DNA from: Paludifilum halophilum
GTDB taxonomy: Bacteria > Bacillota > Bacilli > Thermoactinomycetales > DSM-45169
Assembly: GCF_002245355.1 (NCBI RefSeq)
Contig: NZ_NOWF01000002.1
Span: 414,485-478,484 of the forward strand
Length of the DNA: 64,000 nt
Direction: 5' to 3'
The position numbers and the translations under genes were made by a program. Under the pieces are notes generated by a model. It saw only the letters and a program-made list of their open reading frames with translations. It was not told the DNA's origin and ran no database searches. Below are positions 1 to 9,362 of this stretch, in pieces (position 1 is the stretch's first letter; each line of letters starts with the position of its first letter).

Positions 1-418
1 AGGTCTCGCCCGGATCGTCAAAGCCGTATATCAACAGCGAATGCCGTCCGTGATGCTTTCGGTAAGTATCGTCTCGAATCGCTTCGAAATAGGGGTCCAC
101 CCAGATGATTACCGGGCGGTCAGCCTGTAAATCGGTTTTCAGATCGCCGACAAGGTCGTCGCTTTTGGATTTCCGAAGCGCCTGTATACCTTGTCCCTCC
201 ATGATTCGCTCCGGTTCCACAACAGGAATATAAGCCATGTCCGGCAATCCTTCCCGCTTCATTTTCCCGGCATCGTAAACAATCAGGTCATTGAGCAAAT
301 AATGATGAATCTCTTTACCATAGTGGCGAACAATCGGGAAGTATGAATTGAAAAAGCAACTCTTGTAGAAGAGATCGTTAAAAGGTTCAATCCCGGCTAT
401 TTGCTTTTGAGTCACCAT
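1..418 (-). CDS. BtrH_N-like NRPS-cluster protein (partial)
   Basis: The frame opens with ATG-GTG at 418, with an AGGAGGAG site about 8 bases upstream, and runs off the left edge after about 139 codons. The reading frame contains FYKSCFFNSYFPIVRHYG near the start and a HGRHSLLIYGFDD stretch near the cut end. That Cys then His arrangement is typical of the BtrH N-terminal / C39-like fold often found beside nonribosomal peptide genes. BtrH itself is an acyltransferase of butirosin synthesis; the role here is unknown. It lies on the same strand as the peptidase and synthetase to its right, so the cluster probably continues left of the window. Confidence 0.6.
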   Translation of the reverse strand, partial: MVTQKQIAGIEPFNDLFYKSCFFNSYFPIVRHYGKEIHHYLLNDLIVYDAGKMKREGLPDMAYIPVVEPERIMEGQGIQALRKSKSDDLVGDLKTDLQADRPVIIWVDPYFEAIRDDTYRKHHGRHSLLIYGFDDPGET

Positions 419-440
419 CCAACCACTCCTCCTGCCCCTT

Positions 441-605
441 GAGGCAACTTCGTTGACTCCGTGTGGAACCCAACCCTCTCGAAAAGGGGCTTTTTCCTTC
501 CAGAGCGTGTCTAGTCAATCGCCGAAAGTAGCTGAACGCCGATTTCCAGCGTGCGACGTTTTCACTCAGGGAAGTACCAAAGATCTACGCCTGCCACCTC
601 CCCCG
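441..605. repeat. mosaic dispersed repeat, copy 1
   Basis: Non-coding stretch between the BtrH_N-like gene and the serine peptidase. Bases 455-491 resemble the right half of the palindromic elements at 20704-20842 and 52895-53006 (ACTCCGTGTGGAACCC, then AGGGGCTTTTTC). Bases 509-590 match the copy at 28610-28690 in reverse orientation (GTCAATCGCCGAAAGTAGC, then ACTCAGGG). Confidence 0.7.
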
Positions 606-626
606 CTCGTTTTCCGATAGGTCACC

Positions 627-2165
627 TCATCCGGAACGGATCTGGCCTTTGCCCGGATCAACAGCTGTATGATCATCTGCTTGAACCGTCAACAGGGTGA
701 GGAGAGTATAGAAGAAACAGGCGCTCCCCAGGAAAAGAACGGTTCCGACCGCAACCATGACGGATGAAGGCCCCCACACTTTGACAAAATCCCAAGGCAA
801 ACCCTGGAACAGGACTTTCGGGGCGTTGTAGATGCTCAGGAAAAAGAGCACGGACAAACCTGCCGCAAGACCCAGAAACACCGTCCGTTTCCGATCAAGA
901 CGAACAAACCTTCGTTTGCCCTGAACGATGCGTCGTACCCGCATCCCGGCCCCAATGATGACGAGCAACAGGATTGGCGCTAGGACGGACAAGATTCCCA
1001 CTGCCGCCTTATCCACGGGTTGGAACGAGTCAGACAGCTCCGGCGATTCCCGGGCACCGGTGACCGCGTTCATGATCTCCCTCGCCGCCGAGTGGGCATG
1101 GGCAGAATTCAGATTGGCCAGGATCCCGACGGCCATCCGATCCTCCGGCCGGACAATGAAGAAGGAAGAGTAGTTGGGGTTGGATCCCCCATGGAACAAC
1201 TCGCCGTTGTCTCCCGGACGAACCATCCACCCGGCCCCATAAAACGCACCGTCATCAGAGGGCCTGACACTGCGGTCCGGTCGATGGGAATCATCGATCA
1301 ACTTTTGATCAATCTTCGTTCTTTCAGTTTTTAACTGAACCTTCAGCCACTGTGCGACGTCATCCGCATTGGTGATGATATAGCCGGCAGGTGTGTTTCC
1401 GCGATAGGTCGGCGCCTTGTACAACCTGGGGCCTAAAAAGCCGATTTTGTACCCCTGTGCCAAAGGCTCCCTGTATCCGCCATCCTGACGACCGACATAT
1501 GTATGCCGGAGACCCAGAGGTTGAATAACCTGTTTTCGCATATAGGTTTCATAGGGTTGTCCCGTCACCTGCTGAATGATCAGACCCAAAACATCGTAGT
1601 TGATGGTGGCGTAATGATATTTTTTCCCCGGCGGGTGCTTCAGTTCGCCGCCAACCAGAGTGCGCACCGTGTTCTCCAGTGCATCCTCACCGGAACCGGC
1701 CGGAATGCGGCCGATGGATTCAAAAGGAATACCGCTGGTATGATGAAGCAATTGCTCGATGGTGATCGGCTGTTTTTTTCCTTTGTAATGCAGGTGAAAC
1801 CAGGGCAAATACCGGCTGACCGGATCCTGAAGACGGATGAGCCCCTGCTTTTCCAATTGCAGAACAGCGAGTCCAGTAAAAGCTTTGGTGGTCGAACCGA
1901 TTTCGAACAGCGTGGAAGGGGTGACCGGTCGCTGAGCCCTTCGATCCGCGTAGCCGAATCCTTTTTTATAATCCACCTGATCATCCCGGACGACGACCAC
2001 TGCCATGCCCGGGATTTTCCCTTCATCCATCCGTTTCTTGACGATCTGCTCCATCTGATTCACCGGAAGGGAATCCCCGGCCGCCCAAGCGGCCGGCATT
2101 TCCGGGAAAAAGGTGAACAACGATCCGATACAAAGGAGGGTGAAAATCGCCTTCACTTGTTTCAT
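627..2165 (-). CDS. ClbP-type membrane serine peptidase (prodrug-activating, class C beta-lactamase/PBP fold)
   Basis: About 512 residues: an N-terminal signal peptide (1-28), a beta-lactamase-family domain, and three C-terminal membrane segments (about 389-408, 430-448, 467-492). The active-site motif STTK places Ser91 and Lys94, Glu88 sits three residues before the Ser, Tyr185 lies in YATINY, and an HGG motif follows. Spacing closely tracks ClbP (Ser95, Lys98, Tyr186), and length and topology match ClbP, ZmaM and XcnG, which remove N-acyl-D-Asn from exported prodrugs. The start codon lies 16 bases past the synthetase stop; ATGs at 2177 and 2174 are alternatives. The Asn-specific C-A-T-E synthetase upstream supports this role. 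A generic PBP4*/EstB-like esterase or a SurE-type cyclase remains possible, but SurE lacks the membrane helices. Confidence 0.8.
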   Translation of the reverse strand: MKQVKAIFTLLCIGSLFTFFPEMPAAWAAGDSLPVNQMEQIVKKRMDEGKIPGMAVVVVRDDQVDYKKGFGYADRRAQRPVTPSTLFEIGSTTKAFTGLAVLQLEKQGLIRLQDPVSRYLPWFHLHYKGKKQPITIEQLLHHTSGIPFESIGRIPAGSGEDALENTVRTLVGGELKHPPGKKYHYATINYDVLGLIIQQVTGQPYETYMRKQVIQPLGLRHTYVGRQDGGYREPLAQGYKIGFLGPRLYKAPTYRGNTPAGYIITNADDVAQWLKVQLKTERTKIDQKLIDDSHRPDRSVRPSDDGAFYGAGWMVRPGDNGELFHGGSNPNYSSFFIVRPEDRMAVGILANLNSAHAHSAAREIMNAVTGARESPELSDSFQPVDKAAVGILSVLAPILLLVIIGAGMRVRRIVQGKRRFVRLDRKRTVFLGLAAGLSVLFFLSIYNAPKVLFQGLPWDFVKVWGPSSVMVAVGTVLFLGSACFFYTLLTLLTVQADDHTAVDPGKGQIRSG

Positions 2166-2181
2166 CGCTTCCATCATTCCT

Positions 2182-5100
2182 TCACTTTTCAAACAAGGCA
2201 TCCAGCTCGTCCAGGGTGACTGTCGCCGCGTCAAAATCTGACGGGGTGAATTCGGTTTCCCCTTTCCCGCAACAATGGTTGATCATCGTATCGATCTGCT
2301 CCATATAGACGTCCATAAAGCGCTCCATCGTTTCGCGACGGTACTTATGCCGGCTGAATCGGACCGTTAAACGCAGTTTTTTCTCCTTTACAAAGGCGAT
2401 CACTTCCATCCGCGTGGACAGCTGATTGCCCGGGAAAGACTCCCGCCCGGCTTGGAAGAGGAAGGGTTCAAAATCGGGAAACGGGGAAGCGTCCACCTCC
2501 CCTAGGTAATTGAACCGCAGATCCGGCCGAGGGTGGGTCGGAACCCTTTGATTCAGATCGGCGAGCAGGCCGTATCCGATCCCTTTATTTGGAACCCGGC
2601 GCAATTGTTCTTTCACGGACTTAATGTGACCGGCCAAATGACCGGAGTCCATGTGGAGTGTGACTGGGAACATGGCGGTAAACCAGCCCACTGTCCGGGA
2701 TACGTCCAAATCCTCTGTCACCGCCTCGCGACCGTGACCCTCCAGTTCCATCGATACGCTGTTTTGACCGGTCAATATTTGACAAGTCCGGGCCAAGGCG
2801 GTCAGCAACAGATCATTGGGTTGCGTATGGTACGCTCGATGCGCCGGTCCCAGCAGATTTTTCGTCCTTTCTTCACCAAGCTCCCGGGAGACCGTCATCC
2901 CATCCGCAACGGTCTCCGCTCCCTGATGATCATCCGGGGGAAAAGCCGTTGTAATCTTCTCGACAGCCGTCTGCCAGTAGGGGATCTCTTCCTGAATCAT
3001 CCTGGATCGGCCATAGGCTTCGAGAGCTTCGGCGAAATCCTGGAAGGAACGGGTTTTACTCGGCAAATGCAACGGCTCTCCCTTTCGGATTCCCTGCCAC
3101 AGCATCGCCAAGTCCTCCATGATCACTCGCCAGGAAACCCCGTCCACCAACAGGTGGTGGGCGGTCAACAACAGACGCTGTCCCTGAGAACCCTGTTGAA
3201 ACAAGACAGCTTGAAACAGGGGGCCCTTCTCCAAATCGGTTTGTTTCTTGACTTCTTCCCCGATTCGCTCCACTTCCCGCTTTTGCTCTTCCTCCGTAAG
3301 GGAGGAAAGGTCATAAACCGTGACCGGCGCCCCCTCATCCAACATATCCGAATGGTAAAAGAGTTTCCCTTCCGCCGGGTCATACCGCAACCGGAGACTG
3401 TCATGATGGCGGATCAAGCGATCCATCATCCGGGATAAATCACCGGGGTCAAGCGGCCGCTTCAGATCCAACAACAGGGATTGATGCCAATGGTGCGGAT
3501 GAGTAAACCGCTGGGCAAAAAACCAAGCCGAAATCGGCGTTCTCTTCACATAGCCTTCAACCGGGACTTGCGGTTGTTCGACTCTTTGCCGCCGCCGTTC
3601 AACCACGGCCCCCAGTTCCCGGATGACGGGATAAGTTAAAACATCCTTCGTTTTCAGGTGAAACCCATGCTCCTGCAGTTTGGAAACGATCTGAATCGCC
3701 TTAATGGAATCCCCGCCCAGCAGATAAAAGTTATCATCGGCCTTCACCTGCGTGACACCCAGTGTCTCCGCGATCACCCGGATCAAGACAGCCTCCAGCT
3801 CCTCATCCGAATGCACTTTTGCTTCCAGTTGCCCTTCCTGCGACTCCGGAGACGGTAAAGCGTTACGATCCACCTTCCCATTGGGAGAAAGCGGCAAGGC
3901 ATCCAGGGAGACAAAAGATGCCGGAATCATATAGGACGGCAGTCTTCCGGACAGATAACGGCGCAACTCAAAGGCATTGCAGGCCTGCCTCCCCACGATA
4001 TAGGCAACCAGCTGCTTTTTCCCCTGCTCATCCTTCCTGTCGATAACCACCGCATCGGTAATCCCATCGTATGACAAAAGTTGACTCTCAATCTCCCCCA
4101 ATTCAATGCGGTAACCCCGGATCTTGACTTGAAAATCACTCCGTCCGATATATTCGAGTTCATCATTGGGAAGACGTACCGCCAAATCTCCGGTTTTATA
4201 CATTCGTCGGCCCGGTATGAAGGGATTTTCCACAAACCGCTCCCGTTGCAATTCGGGCCGGTTCCAATATCCTCTGGCTACCCCGTCACCGGAGATATAG
4301 ATTTCACCGGCCGTACCGGCAGGTACCGGCTGCCACTGCGGATCGAGGAGGTAAATTTGCACATTTTGAATCGGAAAACCGAGAGATACCGATGAACGGG
4401 TATCCTGCTCCCGGTTGAAACGGTGAATCATACATCCAACCACCGTCTCGGTGGGCCCGTATTCATTAAAAACCTCCATTCTTCCACCGGATGCACGGTC
4501 AATCTTCCGGGCGAGGGACGTTTTCAAATCATCCCCGCCGACGATGAACCTTCTCACAGTCGCATCCTTCAATTCCTCCTCACTCAGAAGGGAGAGATGG
4601 GCCGGAGTCAGCTTGACCACAGTCGCCTTTTTGTCGTTCAGAATTTTACGGAGCACAAAACTTTCGCCATCCTCCGCATAGACCACCACTTTCACCCCGC
4701 TGATCAAGGGAGTGAAGATGGAGGTGACGGTGAGGTCGAAAGCGATCGATGAATACAGGGCGAACGCGTCGTCCGTTCCCTTGACATAGGATGTACGAGC
4801 CCACCAGATATAGTTGACCAGCCCCTGGTGTTCGATTTGCGTTCCTTTGGGAAGACCCGTGGATCCGGAAGTATAGATCATATAAACAAGATCCGCCGGT
4901 TGATTGATCAACTCCAGGGTTGACGAATCTCCTGTGTACACCCCGGGATCATCAAAACGTATCACGTCGCCGGAAAAGGAAACGTCAGCGGGCAGAGGAA
5001 GATTGGTCAATAAAACGGAGGTCCGGCTGTCCTCCAAGATGAATTGAATCCGTTCATCCGGATACTCCGGATCGATCGGCACATAGGCCCCTCCAGCCTT

Positions 5101-6687
5101 GATCACCGCCAGGATGGCCGCGACCATATCCGGTGAATGCCGGGCCAACAAGCCGACAACTCCATCGCGCCCTACGCCTTTGGCACGGAGAAGTCGGGCC
5201 AACTGGTTGGATCGGCGGTCGAGTTGCCGATAGGTCAACCTCTCCGCTCCGGACTCCACCGCAATACGATCCGGTGTACGTGCGACCTGTTCCTCAAACA
5301 GTTGTTGAATTACTTGATCTTTGGGATAATCCGCTTCCGTCCGATTCAGCTCATACAGGTACCGCTTCTGCTCGCCTTCGGTGAGAAGCTGTAAATCCCT
5401 GATACTCTGCCGGGGGTTCCCGAGCATCTGCTCCAACAGATGCATCATATGATCATGCATTCGCTCAATGTCAGAATCCGTATAATCCTTTCGCTTGTAA
5501 TCGTAGTAAAGATCGATTCTCCCCGTGTTGGACCATTCCTTGACCACCAATTGCAAGGAGTAGATCTGGGATCCGTTGTAGAACTCCACATTTTCCATAG
5601 ACATGCCGTCTATCTCGTCGATTAACTTTGTATTGTAGTAATTGACACAAACTTGAAAGAGTTGGTCGTATCCTTTTTGGTTCAGCTCCAGATCCTGTAC
5701 CAGCAAATCATACGGATATTTCTGATGGAGAAAACACTGCATCAAATCCCTGTTGACTTGCCGGATCAACTCCTCAGGCGCTTGATTATCATCCAAGGAG
5801 GCACGGAAAGGCATGGTGCTGGTGAACATGCCCACCATCTTTTTTTCTTTCACTCCTGATCGGTTTAACACGGGAATCCCCAGAATAAGGTCGTTTTCTT
5901 GAGTCACCTTATTCAGATAGAGAAGCATCAAGCTGACAAACAGCGTGTTCAATGAACAGCCATTCGCTTCGGCAAACCGGCGAATCGTTCGGGACCGGTC
6001 CCCGTCCAACTGAAACCGTCTGCGTTTCCCGGATAAATCCTCTGAACTTTTATGTAAAAAACGTTCCGGCAAAACCGAAAACTTCCGATTCCAAAAATTT
6101 TTATCCTTCCGGCACCGATGGGAGCGGAGATAGGTTTGTTCTTTTTGCAAATAATCCATATAGGTGAATGCAGGCTCTTCACGGATCGGCTCATTCTTCT
6201 GCAACTTCATGTAAAAGTCATGGATTTGATCAGTCAAGAGCAGAATCGTCCAACCATCTGACACCAAATGGTGAAGTTTAATAAAATAAGCGCTCTCTTC
6301 AGCCCCCAACTGAAGGATCGCAAAATCATACAACGGTTGATCATACAACGGGAATCTCCGCTGAAACTCCCCTTCCGCCCACCGATTCATTTCCCCTTCC
6401 GGATCTTCACTGGAGGAAAAACAAATCCTGCGAAGCGGACTCCGTTGAAAAGGTTGCACATACTGTGAAACAGAGCCTTTTTCCTCTTTCAGTTGTAACC
6501 GGATCCCCTCATTTTTTTGAATGAATAAATGGATCGCTTCTTCCAGCAGTGAAAAATCGACACGGCCCTTGATTCTGACCACACCGCCAATATTATGCAC
6601 CGGTGTTCCAGGGTAAAGCTTTTCTATGTACCAGATTCGCTTCTGGGGATGGGACAGAGGGTAACCAGTTACAGCTTGCTTACTCAT
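2182..6687 (-). CDS. Nonribosomal peptide synthetase, single C-A-T-E module, predicted L-Asn to D-Asn
   Basis: About 1501 residues. The condensation domain (about 1-440) has HHLVSDG near 140. The adenylation domain (about 455-960) has YTSGSTGLPKG near 605 and NEYGPTE near 741. The carrier domain has LGGDSI near 992. The C-terminal epimerization domain (about 1050-1500) has HHLLVDGVSW. Aligning the binding pocket to GrsA by eye gives D-L-T-K-I-G-E-V-G plus the invariant K, the code known for Asn (as in tyrocidine synthetase TycC). There is no thioesterase. Order, length and specificity match ClbN of colibactin, whose first condensation domain N-acylates D-Asn. The start ATG at 6687 has AGGAGGGG upstream; the peptidase follows almost without a gap. 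The next module must be on another protein, presumably to the left. Confidence 0.93.
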   Translation of the reverse strand: MSKQAVTGYPLSHPQKRIWYIEKLYPGTPVHNIGGVVRIKGRVDFSLLEEAIHLFIQKNEGIRLQLKEEKGSVSQYVQPFQRSPLRRICFSSSEDPEGEMNRWAEGEFQRRFPLYDQPLYDFAILQLGAEESAYFIKLHHLVSDGWTILLLTDQIHDFYMKLQKNEPIREEPAFTYMDYLQKEQTYLRSHRCRKDKNFWNRKFSVLPERFLHKSSEDLSGKRRRFQLDGDRSRTIRRFAEANGCSLNTLFVSLMLLYLNKVTQENDLILGIPVLNRSGVKEKKMVGMFTSTMPFRASLDDNQAPEELIRQVNRDLMQCFLHQKYPYDLLVQDLELNQKGYDQLFQVCVNYYNTKLIDEIDGMSMENVEFYNGSQIYSLQLVVKEWSNTGRIDLYYDYKRKDYTDSDIERMHDHMMHLLEQMLGNPRQSIRDLQLLTEGEQKRYLYELNRTEADYPKDQVIQQLFEEQVARTPDRIAVESGAERLTYRQLDRRSNQLARLLRAKGVGRDGVVGLLARHSPDMVAAILAVIKAGGAYVPIDPEYPDERIQFILEDSRTSVLLTNLPLPADVSFSGDVIRFDDPGVYTGDSSTLELINQPADLVYMIYTSGSTGLPKGTQIEHQGLVNYIWWARTSYVKGTDDAFALYSSIAFDLTVTSIFTPLISGVKVVVYAEDGESFVLRKILNDKKATVVKLTPAHLSLLSEEELKDATVRRFIVGGDDLKTSLARKIDRASGGRMEVFNEYGPTETVVGCMIHRFNREQDTRSSVSLGFPIQNVQIYLLDPQWQPVPAGTAGEIYISGDGVARGYWNRPELQRERFVENPFIPGRRMYKTGDLAVRLPNDELEYIGRSDFQVKIRGYRIELGEIESQLLSYDGITDAVVIDRKDEQGKKQLVAYIVGRQACNAFELRRYLSGRLPSYMIPASFVSLDALPLSPNGKVDRNALPSPESQEGQLEAKVHSDEELEAVLIRVIAETLGVTQVKADDNFYLLGGDSIKAIQIVSKLQEHGFHLKTKDVLTYPVIRELGAVVERRRQRVEQPQVPVEGYVKRTPISAWFFAQRFTHPHHWHQSLLLDLKRPLDPGDLSRMMDRLIRHHDSLRLRYDPAEGKLFYHSDMLDEGAPVTVYDLSSLTEEEQKREVERIGEEVKKQTDLEKGPLFQAVLFQQGSQGQRLLLTAHHLLVDGVSWRVIMEDLAMLWQGIRKGEPLHLPSKTRSFQDFAEALEAYGRSRMIQEEIPYWQTAVEKITTAFPPDDHQGAETVADGMTVSRELGEERTKNLLGPAHRAYHTQPNDLLLTALARTCQILTGQNSVSMELEGHGREAVTEDLDVSRTVGWFTAMFPVTLHMDSGHLAGHIKSVKEQLRRVPNKGIGYGLLADLNQRVPTHPRPDLRFNYLGEVDASPFPDFEPFLFQAGRESFPGNQLSTRMEVIAFVKEKKLRLTVRFSRHKYRRETMERFMDVYMEQIDTMINHCCGKGETEFTPSDFDAATVTLDELDALFEK

Positions 6688-7051
6688 TCGACCCCTCCTG
6701 GATATCAAGCGGTTTACAAATATTTTTGTTATGAAAAAAAGAAACCATTTTCTGTTTTTATGTCAATTCCTGTAGAATATATCATGTGATGGCTCTCCCT
6801 GTCCACCGTATTTAACAATTTTTAAATATTTTTCTATGAAAAGTTTAAATTTGTTTTGCTTCCAATATAGTATAATGAAACCACTCTTTTCGAATTTCTT
6901 TTCCCCGGTTAGCCATATTTCGGGCAGGGAAATCGTGTTCTGCCATCCTTCTCCTCCCACCTAAAGGATTCCGATCATTTGAAAGCGAACAGCTAATTAG
7001 ACGGATACAAAGGCCGGAAGGGATATCGGGAAGATGAATCGGAGGCTGTAG
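6688..7051. promoter_or_regulatory. divergent AT-rich intergenic region
   Basis: This 364-base AT-rich stretch separates the synthetase (minus) from the phosphopantetheinyl transferase (plus) and must hold both promoters. TATAAT at about 6870 fits a plus-strand -10 box; TTGACA on the minus strand near 6762-6767 may be a -35, but no convincing partner was found. No small gene is supported. Confidence 0.4.
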
Positions 7052-7762
7052 ATGTTGATACCGGTAGACACTTTTTATGTGAAGATGCCGACCGATGTAA
7101 AAAAAAACGAACTTGAACACTATCTGCACTGGTTAACCCGGGAGGAGACCCTGAGATATGAAAGGTATATTCCCGCAAGGAAAATGGAGTTCATCACTGG
7201 AAGAGTGCTCATGAAAAAGGTTTTAGCCGCTTACCTGGACGTATCCCCTTTCAAGATCCAATTTCGGGCCAATCGGTTCGGAAAATTATTTATCGATGGT
7301 GTACATACGACGAATATCGGGTTTAACTTGTCTCATTCCCGCCGCATGATGGTTCTGTCTTGTTCTAAAAAAAGGAACATCGGAGTAGATGTTCAGTATA
7401 TATGGGATGACCATCTGGAAGTCATGTCCAAGGTGTTTACGGATGCTGAAATCGATCAAATCGAGCAATGTAAACGGAAAGAGGATCAACTAAGGACTTT
7501 CACTTTATTGTGGACCCGAAAAGAAGCCGTGATGAAAGCGACAGGCAGAGGATTTTCCCTCTCCCCACAATCCTTTTCCGTACCCACTGACTGGGGAAAA
7601 TGTAAAGTCGGAGATTGGTTCTATATCTCTTTTCCTCTCCAATCGGATTATGTGGTCACCATTGCCTTAGAGAGTCAAAACCATGAAAAACAAAATGGAC
7701 CCATCCGAGAGCGAGTGAAGCAAATACCGTTTGAAACTCTATTTGCCGGAAAGACACGTTGA
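7052..7762 (+). CDS. Sfp-type 4'-phosphopantetheinyl transferase
   Basis: This 236-residue enzyme transfers phosphopantetheine from CoA to the serine of carrier domains, so it would activate the synthetase next door. Visible family motifs are FNLSHS, GVDVQ (magnesium-binding, Val for the more common Ile) and WTRKEAVMKATGRG. Length is normal for Sfp/Gsp. A CGGAGG site precedes the ATG. It is divergent from the synthetase and followed by the exporter, paralleling ClbA in colibactin clusters. Confidence 0.92.
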   Translation: MLIPVDTFYVKMPTDVKKNELEHYLHWLTREETLRYERYIPARKMEFITGRVLMKKVLAAYLDVSPFKIQFRANRFGKLFIDGVHTTNIGFNLSHSRRMMVLSCSKKRNIGVDVQYIWDDHLEVMSKVFTDAEIDQIEQCKRKEDQLRTFTLLWTRKEAVMKATGRGFSLSPQSFSVPTDWGKCKVGDWFYISFPLQSDYVVTIALESQNHEKQNGPIRERVKQIPFETLFAGKTR

Positions 7763-7913
7763 TGAACCGTTTATCGATCAAGGAAATCGTATGCCGCCGC
7801 GCGGCCGTTGCACCCGGAAGGCACAAGCCGGCCCGGGGGTCGCTTCTCTTCCCCGATCGCACGATCGCGGAAGATTCCTATAACCATTCGTACCCGTGAA
7901 AGAGGGAAGCATC

Positions 7914-9176
7914 ATGCTCAAGAATATCTCCTTTCAATTGCTTTGGATTGGACAATCCCTTGCCAATCTTAGTGATTCACTATATATTCTGTCTCTGATC
8001 ACCTTGATCTATCAGTCATCGGGATCGGTCACACTGGCCGCACTGTTTACGGTTTTACAGGTGAGCGGCCAATCGATCAGCGGATTGTTAGCTCCTTTGA
8101 TCATCGATCGCTATCGTTTACAGGTGATCCTAATCATATCCCAAGCCAGTCAAACGATTTTACTCGCAACGATGATCATCATTTCCCTGTCTCTTTCATC
8201 CGAAACCCTTTTAATGATCGTTTCACTCTTATTTGTTTTTACCATTTCAATCCTGGACGGATGCACGACACCCTCCCGAAACGCTTTGGTTCCAAGACTC
8301 GTTCAAAAACAGCAATTAGTGAAAGCCAACAGCTTGTTGGCAACCTCCGATCAGATGGTTCGACTGATCGGATGGTCACTGGGAGGAATCCTCATTGCGT
8401 CTATGGGAGAAATCAACGTCCTTTGGGTGACGGTCGGGATGTTCACGATCTCCACCGTTTCCTTATTGTTTATTAAAGAACCGGTCAAACCGGTTCAATT
8501 GAAAAAAGAAACGAAAAAGAAGTGGGATCATATCAAGGAGGGATGGGTCACCATCTGGCAAAGTCCCGTATTGAGGCGGGTTTCTTTGATGGAGATGATC
8601 GAAATATGCGGAAGGAGCATTTGGGCCGGAGCCATTGTCCTCGTATTTGTAGAGGAAGTTTTAAATAAGGGAGAAGTTTGGTGGGGATTTATCAATTCAA
8701 GCTATTTTGCCGGTACGATCATCGGAGGGATGCTTGTCTGGCTCTTTTCGAAATGGGTGAACCGGCAGATCTTTCGAAGTATGTTTTTCGGGTCACTGGG
8801 GGTTTGTGTTTTCACTCTGTTCTTTGCTTTCAACACCATCCCCTTGGTCGCCCTCTTGTTGACCCTATTCATGGGCCCTGCATACCAATTGCGCGGAATT
8901 GCACAAAAAACGATATTTCAAACGAAAGTCCGTCCTGATTTATTACCGAAGGTATTTACTTCTCAAAACACGCTCGTTAATCTCACCTTCGGCTCTTCGA
9001 TTCTCCTGATGGGTTTTATTTCTGATGTTTTAGGGGTTAGAATGGTCTACTTTGTAACAGCCTCTTTATTTGCCGCATCCGCATTGTTGGCACTCACTAT
9101 GAAACAAGAGAGGGTAACGGAAGAACACAGTTCCCCCTCTGAAAACCAAGTTGGGGAGGGCGGCAGATCGTCGTAG
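7914..9176 (+). CDS. MFS transporter, probable product exporter
   Basis: About 420 residues with the hydrophobic profile of a 12-segment major facilitator; it opens LLWIGQSLANLSDSLYILSL and is closest in style to EntS/YfiS-like multidrug exporters. The ATG at 7914 follows AGAGGGA; an upstream in-frame GTG at 7896 is less likely. In the cluster it would move the acylated prodrug across the membrane to the peptidase. Its last roughly 17 codons lie within a dispersed repeat (from 9127), so the natural C-terminus was probably replaced or extended by repeat insertion; this tail is hydrophilic and should not affect transport. Confidence 0.85.
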   Translation: MLKNISFQLLWIGQSLANLSDSLYILSLITLIYQSSGSVTLAALFTVLQVSGQSISGLLAPLIIDRYRLQVILIISQASQTILLATMIIISLSLSSETLLMIVSLLFVFTISILDGCTTPSRNALVPRLVQKQQLVKANSLLATSDQMVRLIGWSLGGILIASMGEINVLWVTVGMFTISTVSLLFIKEPVKPVQLKKETKKKWDHIKEGWVTIWQSPVLRRVSLMEMIEICGRSIWAGAIVLVFVEEVLNKGEVWWGFINSSYFAGTIIGGMLVWLFSKWVNRQIFRSMFFGSLGVCVFTLFFAFNTIPLVALLLTLFMGPAYQLRGIAQKTIFQTKVRPDLLPKVFTSQNTLVNLTFGSSILLMGFISDVLGVRMVYFVTASLFAASALLALTMKQERVTEEHSSPSENQVGEGGRSS

Positions 9177-9262
9177 ATCCTTTGTACTCAGGGAAGCACA
9201 AGTCTCGCCTCATTCGCTTCGCTCACGGTCTCGCTATGCCTTACCTGAAGGGGCCAGTCGAA
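9127..9262. repeat. mosaic dispersed repeat, copy 2
   Basis: Overlaps the 3' end of the MFS gene. Bases about 9127-9180 match 53070-53137 in reverse (TGAAAACCAAGTTGGGG, then AGATCGTCG). Bases 9183-9230 match 28585-28632 in reverse (ACTCAGGGAAGCACAAGTC). Confidence 0.75.
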
Positions 9263-9289
9263 TGGTAAAAAATAGTTCCTGATCGAGAA

Positions 9290-9332
9290 AACACCCAGTG
9301 AACCGGTTGAGGGAACGCTGGGTGTTTTTTTG
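9290..9332. terminator. bidirectional intrinsic terminator
   Basis: An ACACCCAG / CTGGGTGT stem is flanked by an A-run on the left and a T-run on the right. It can end both the plus-strand MFS transcript and the long minus-strand microcompartment operon. Confidence 0.8.
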
Positions 9333-9362
9333 CCGGCCCTGATGGATAAAAAGGTCCGTTTT

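Noticed and set aside
627..2165. SurE-type stand-alone cyclase for the E-terminated synthetase
   Set aside because: SurE-like thioesterases are cytoplasmic; this protein has a signal peptide and three C-terminal membrane helices, and the Asn code points to the prodrug system.
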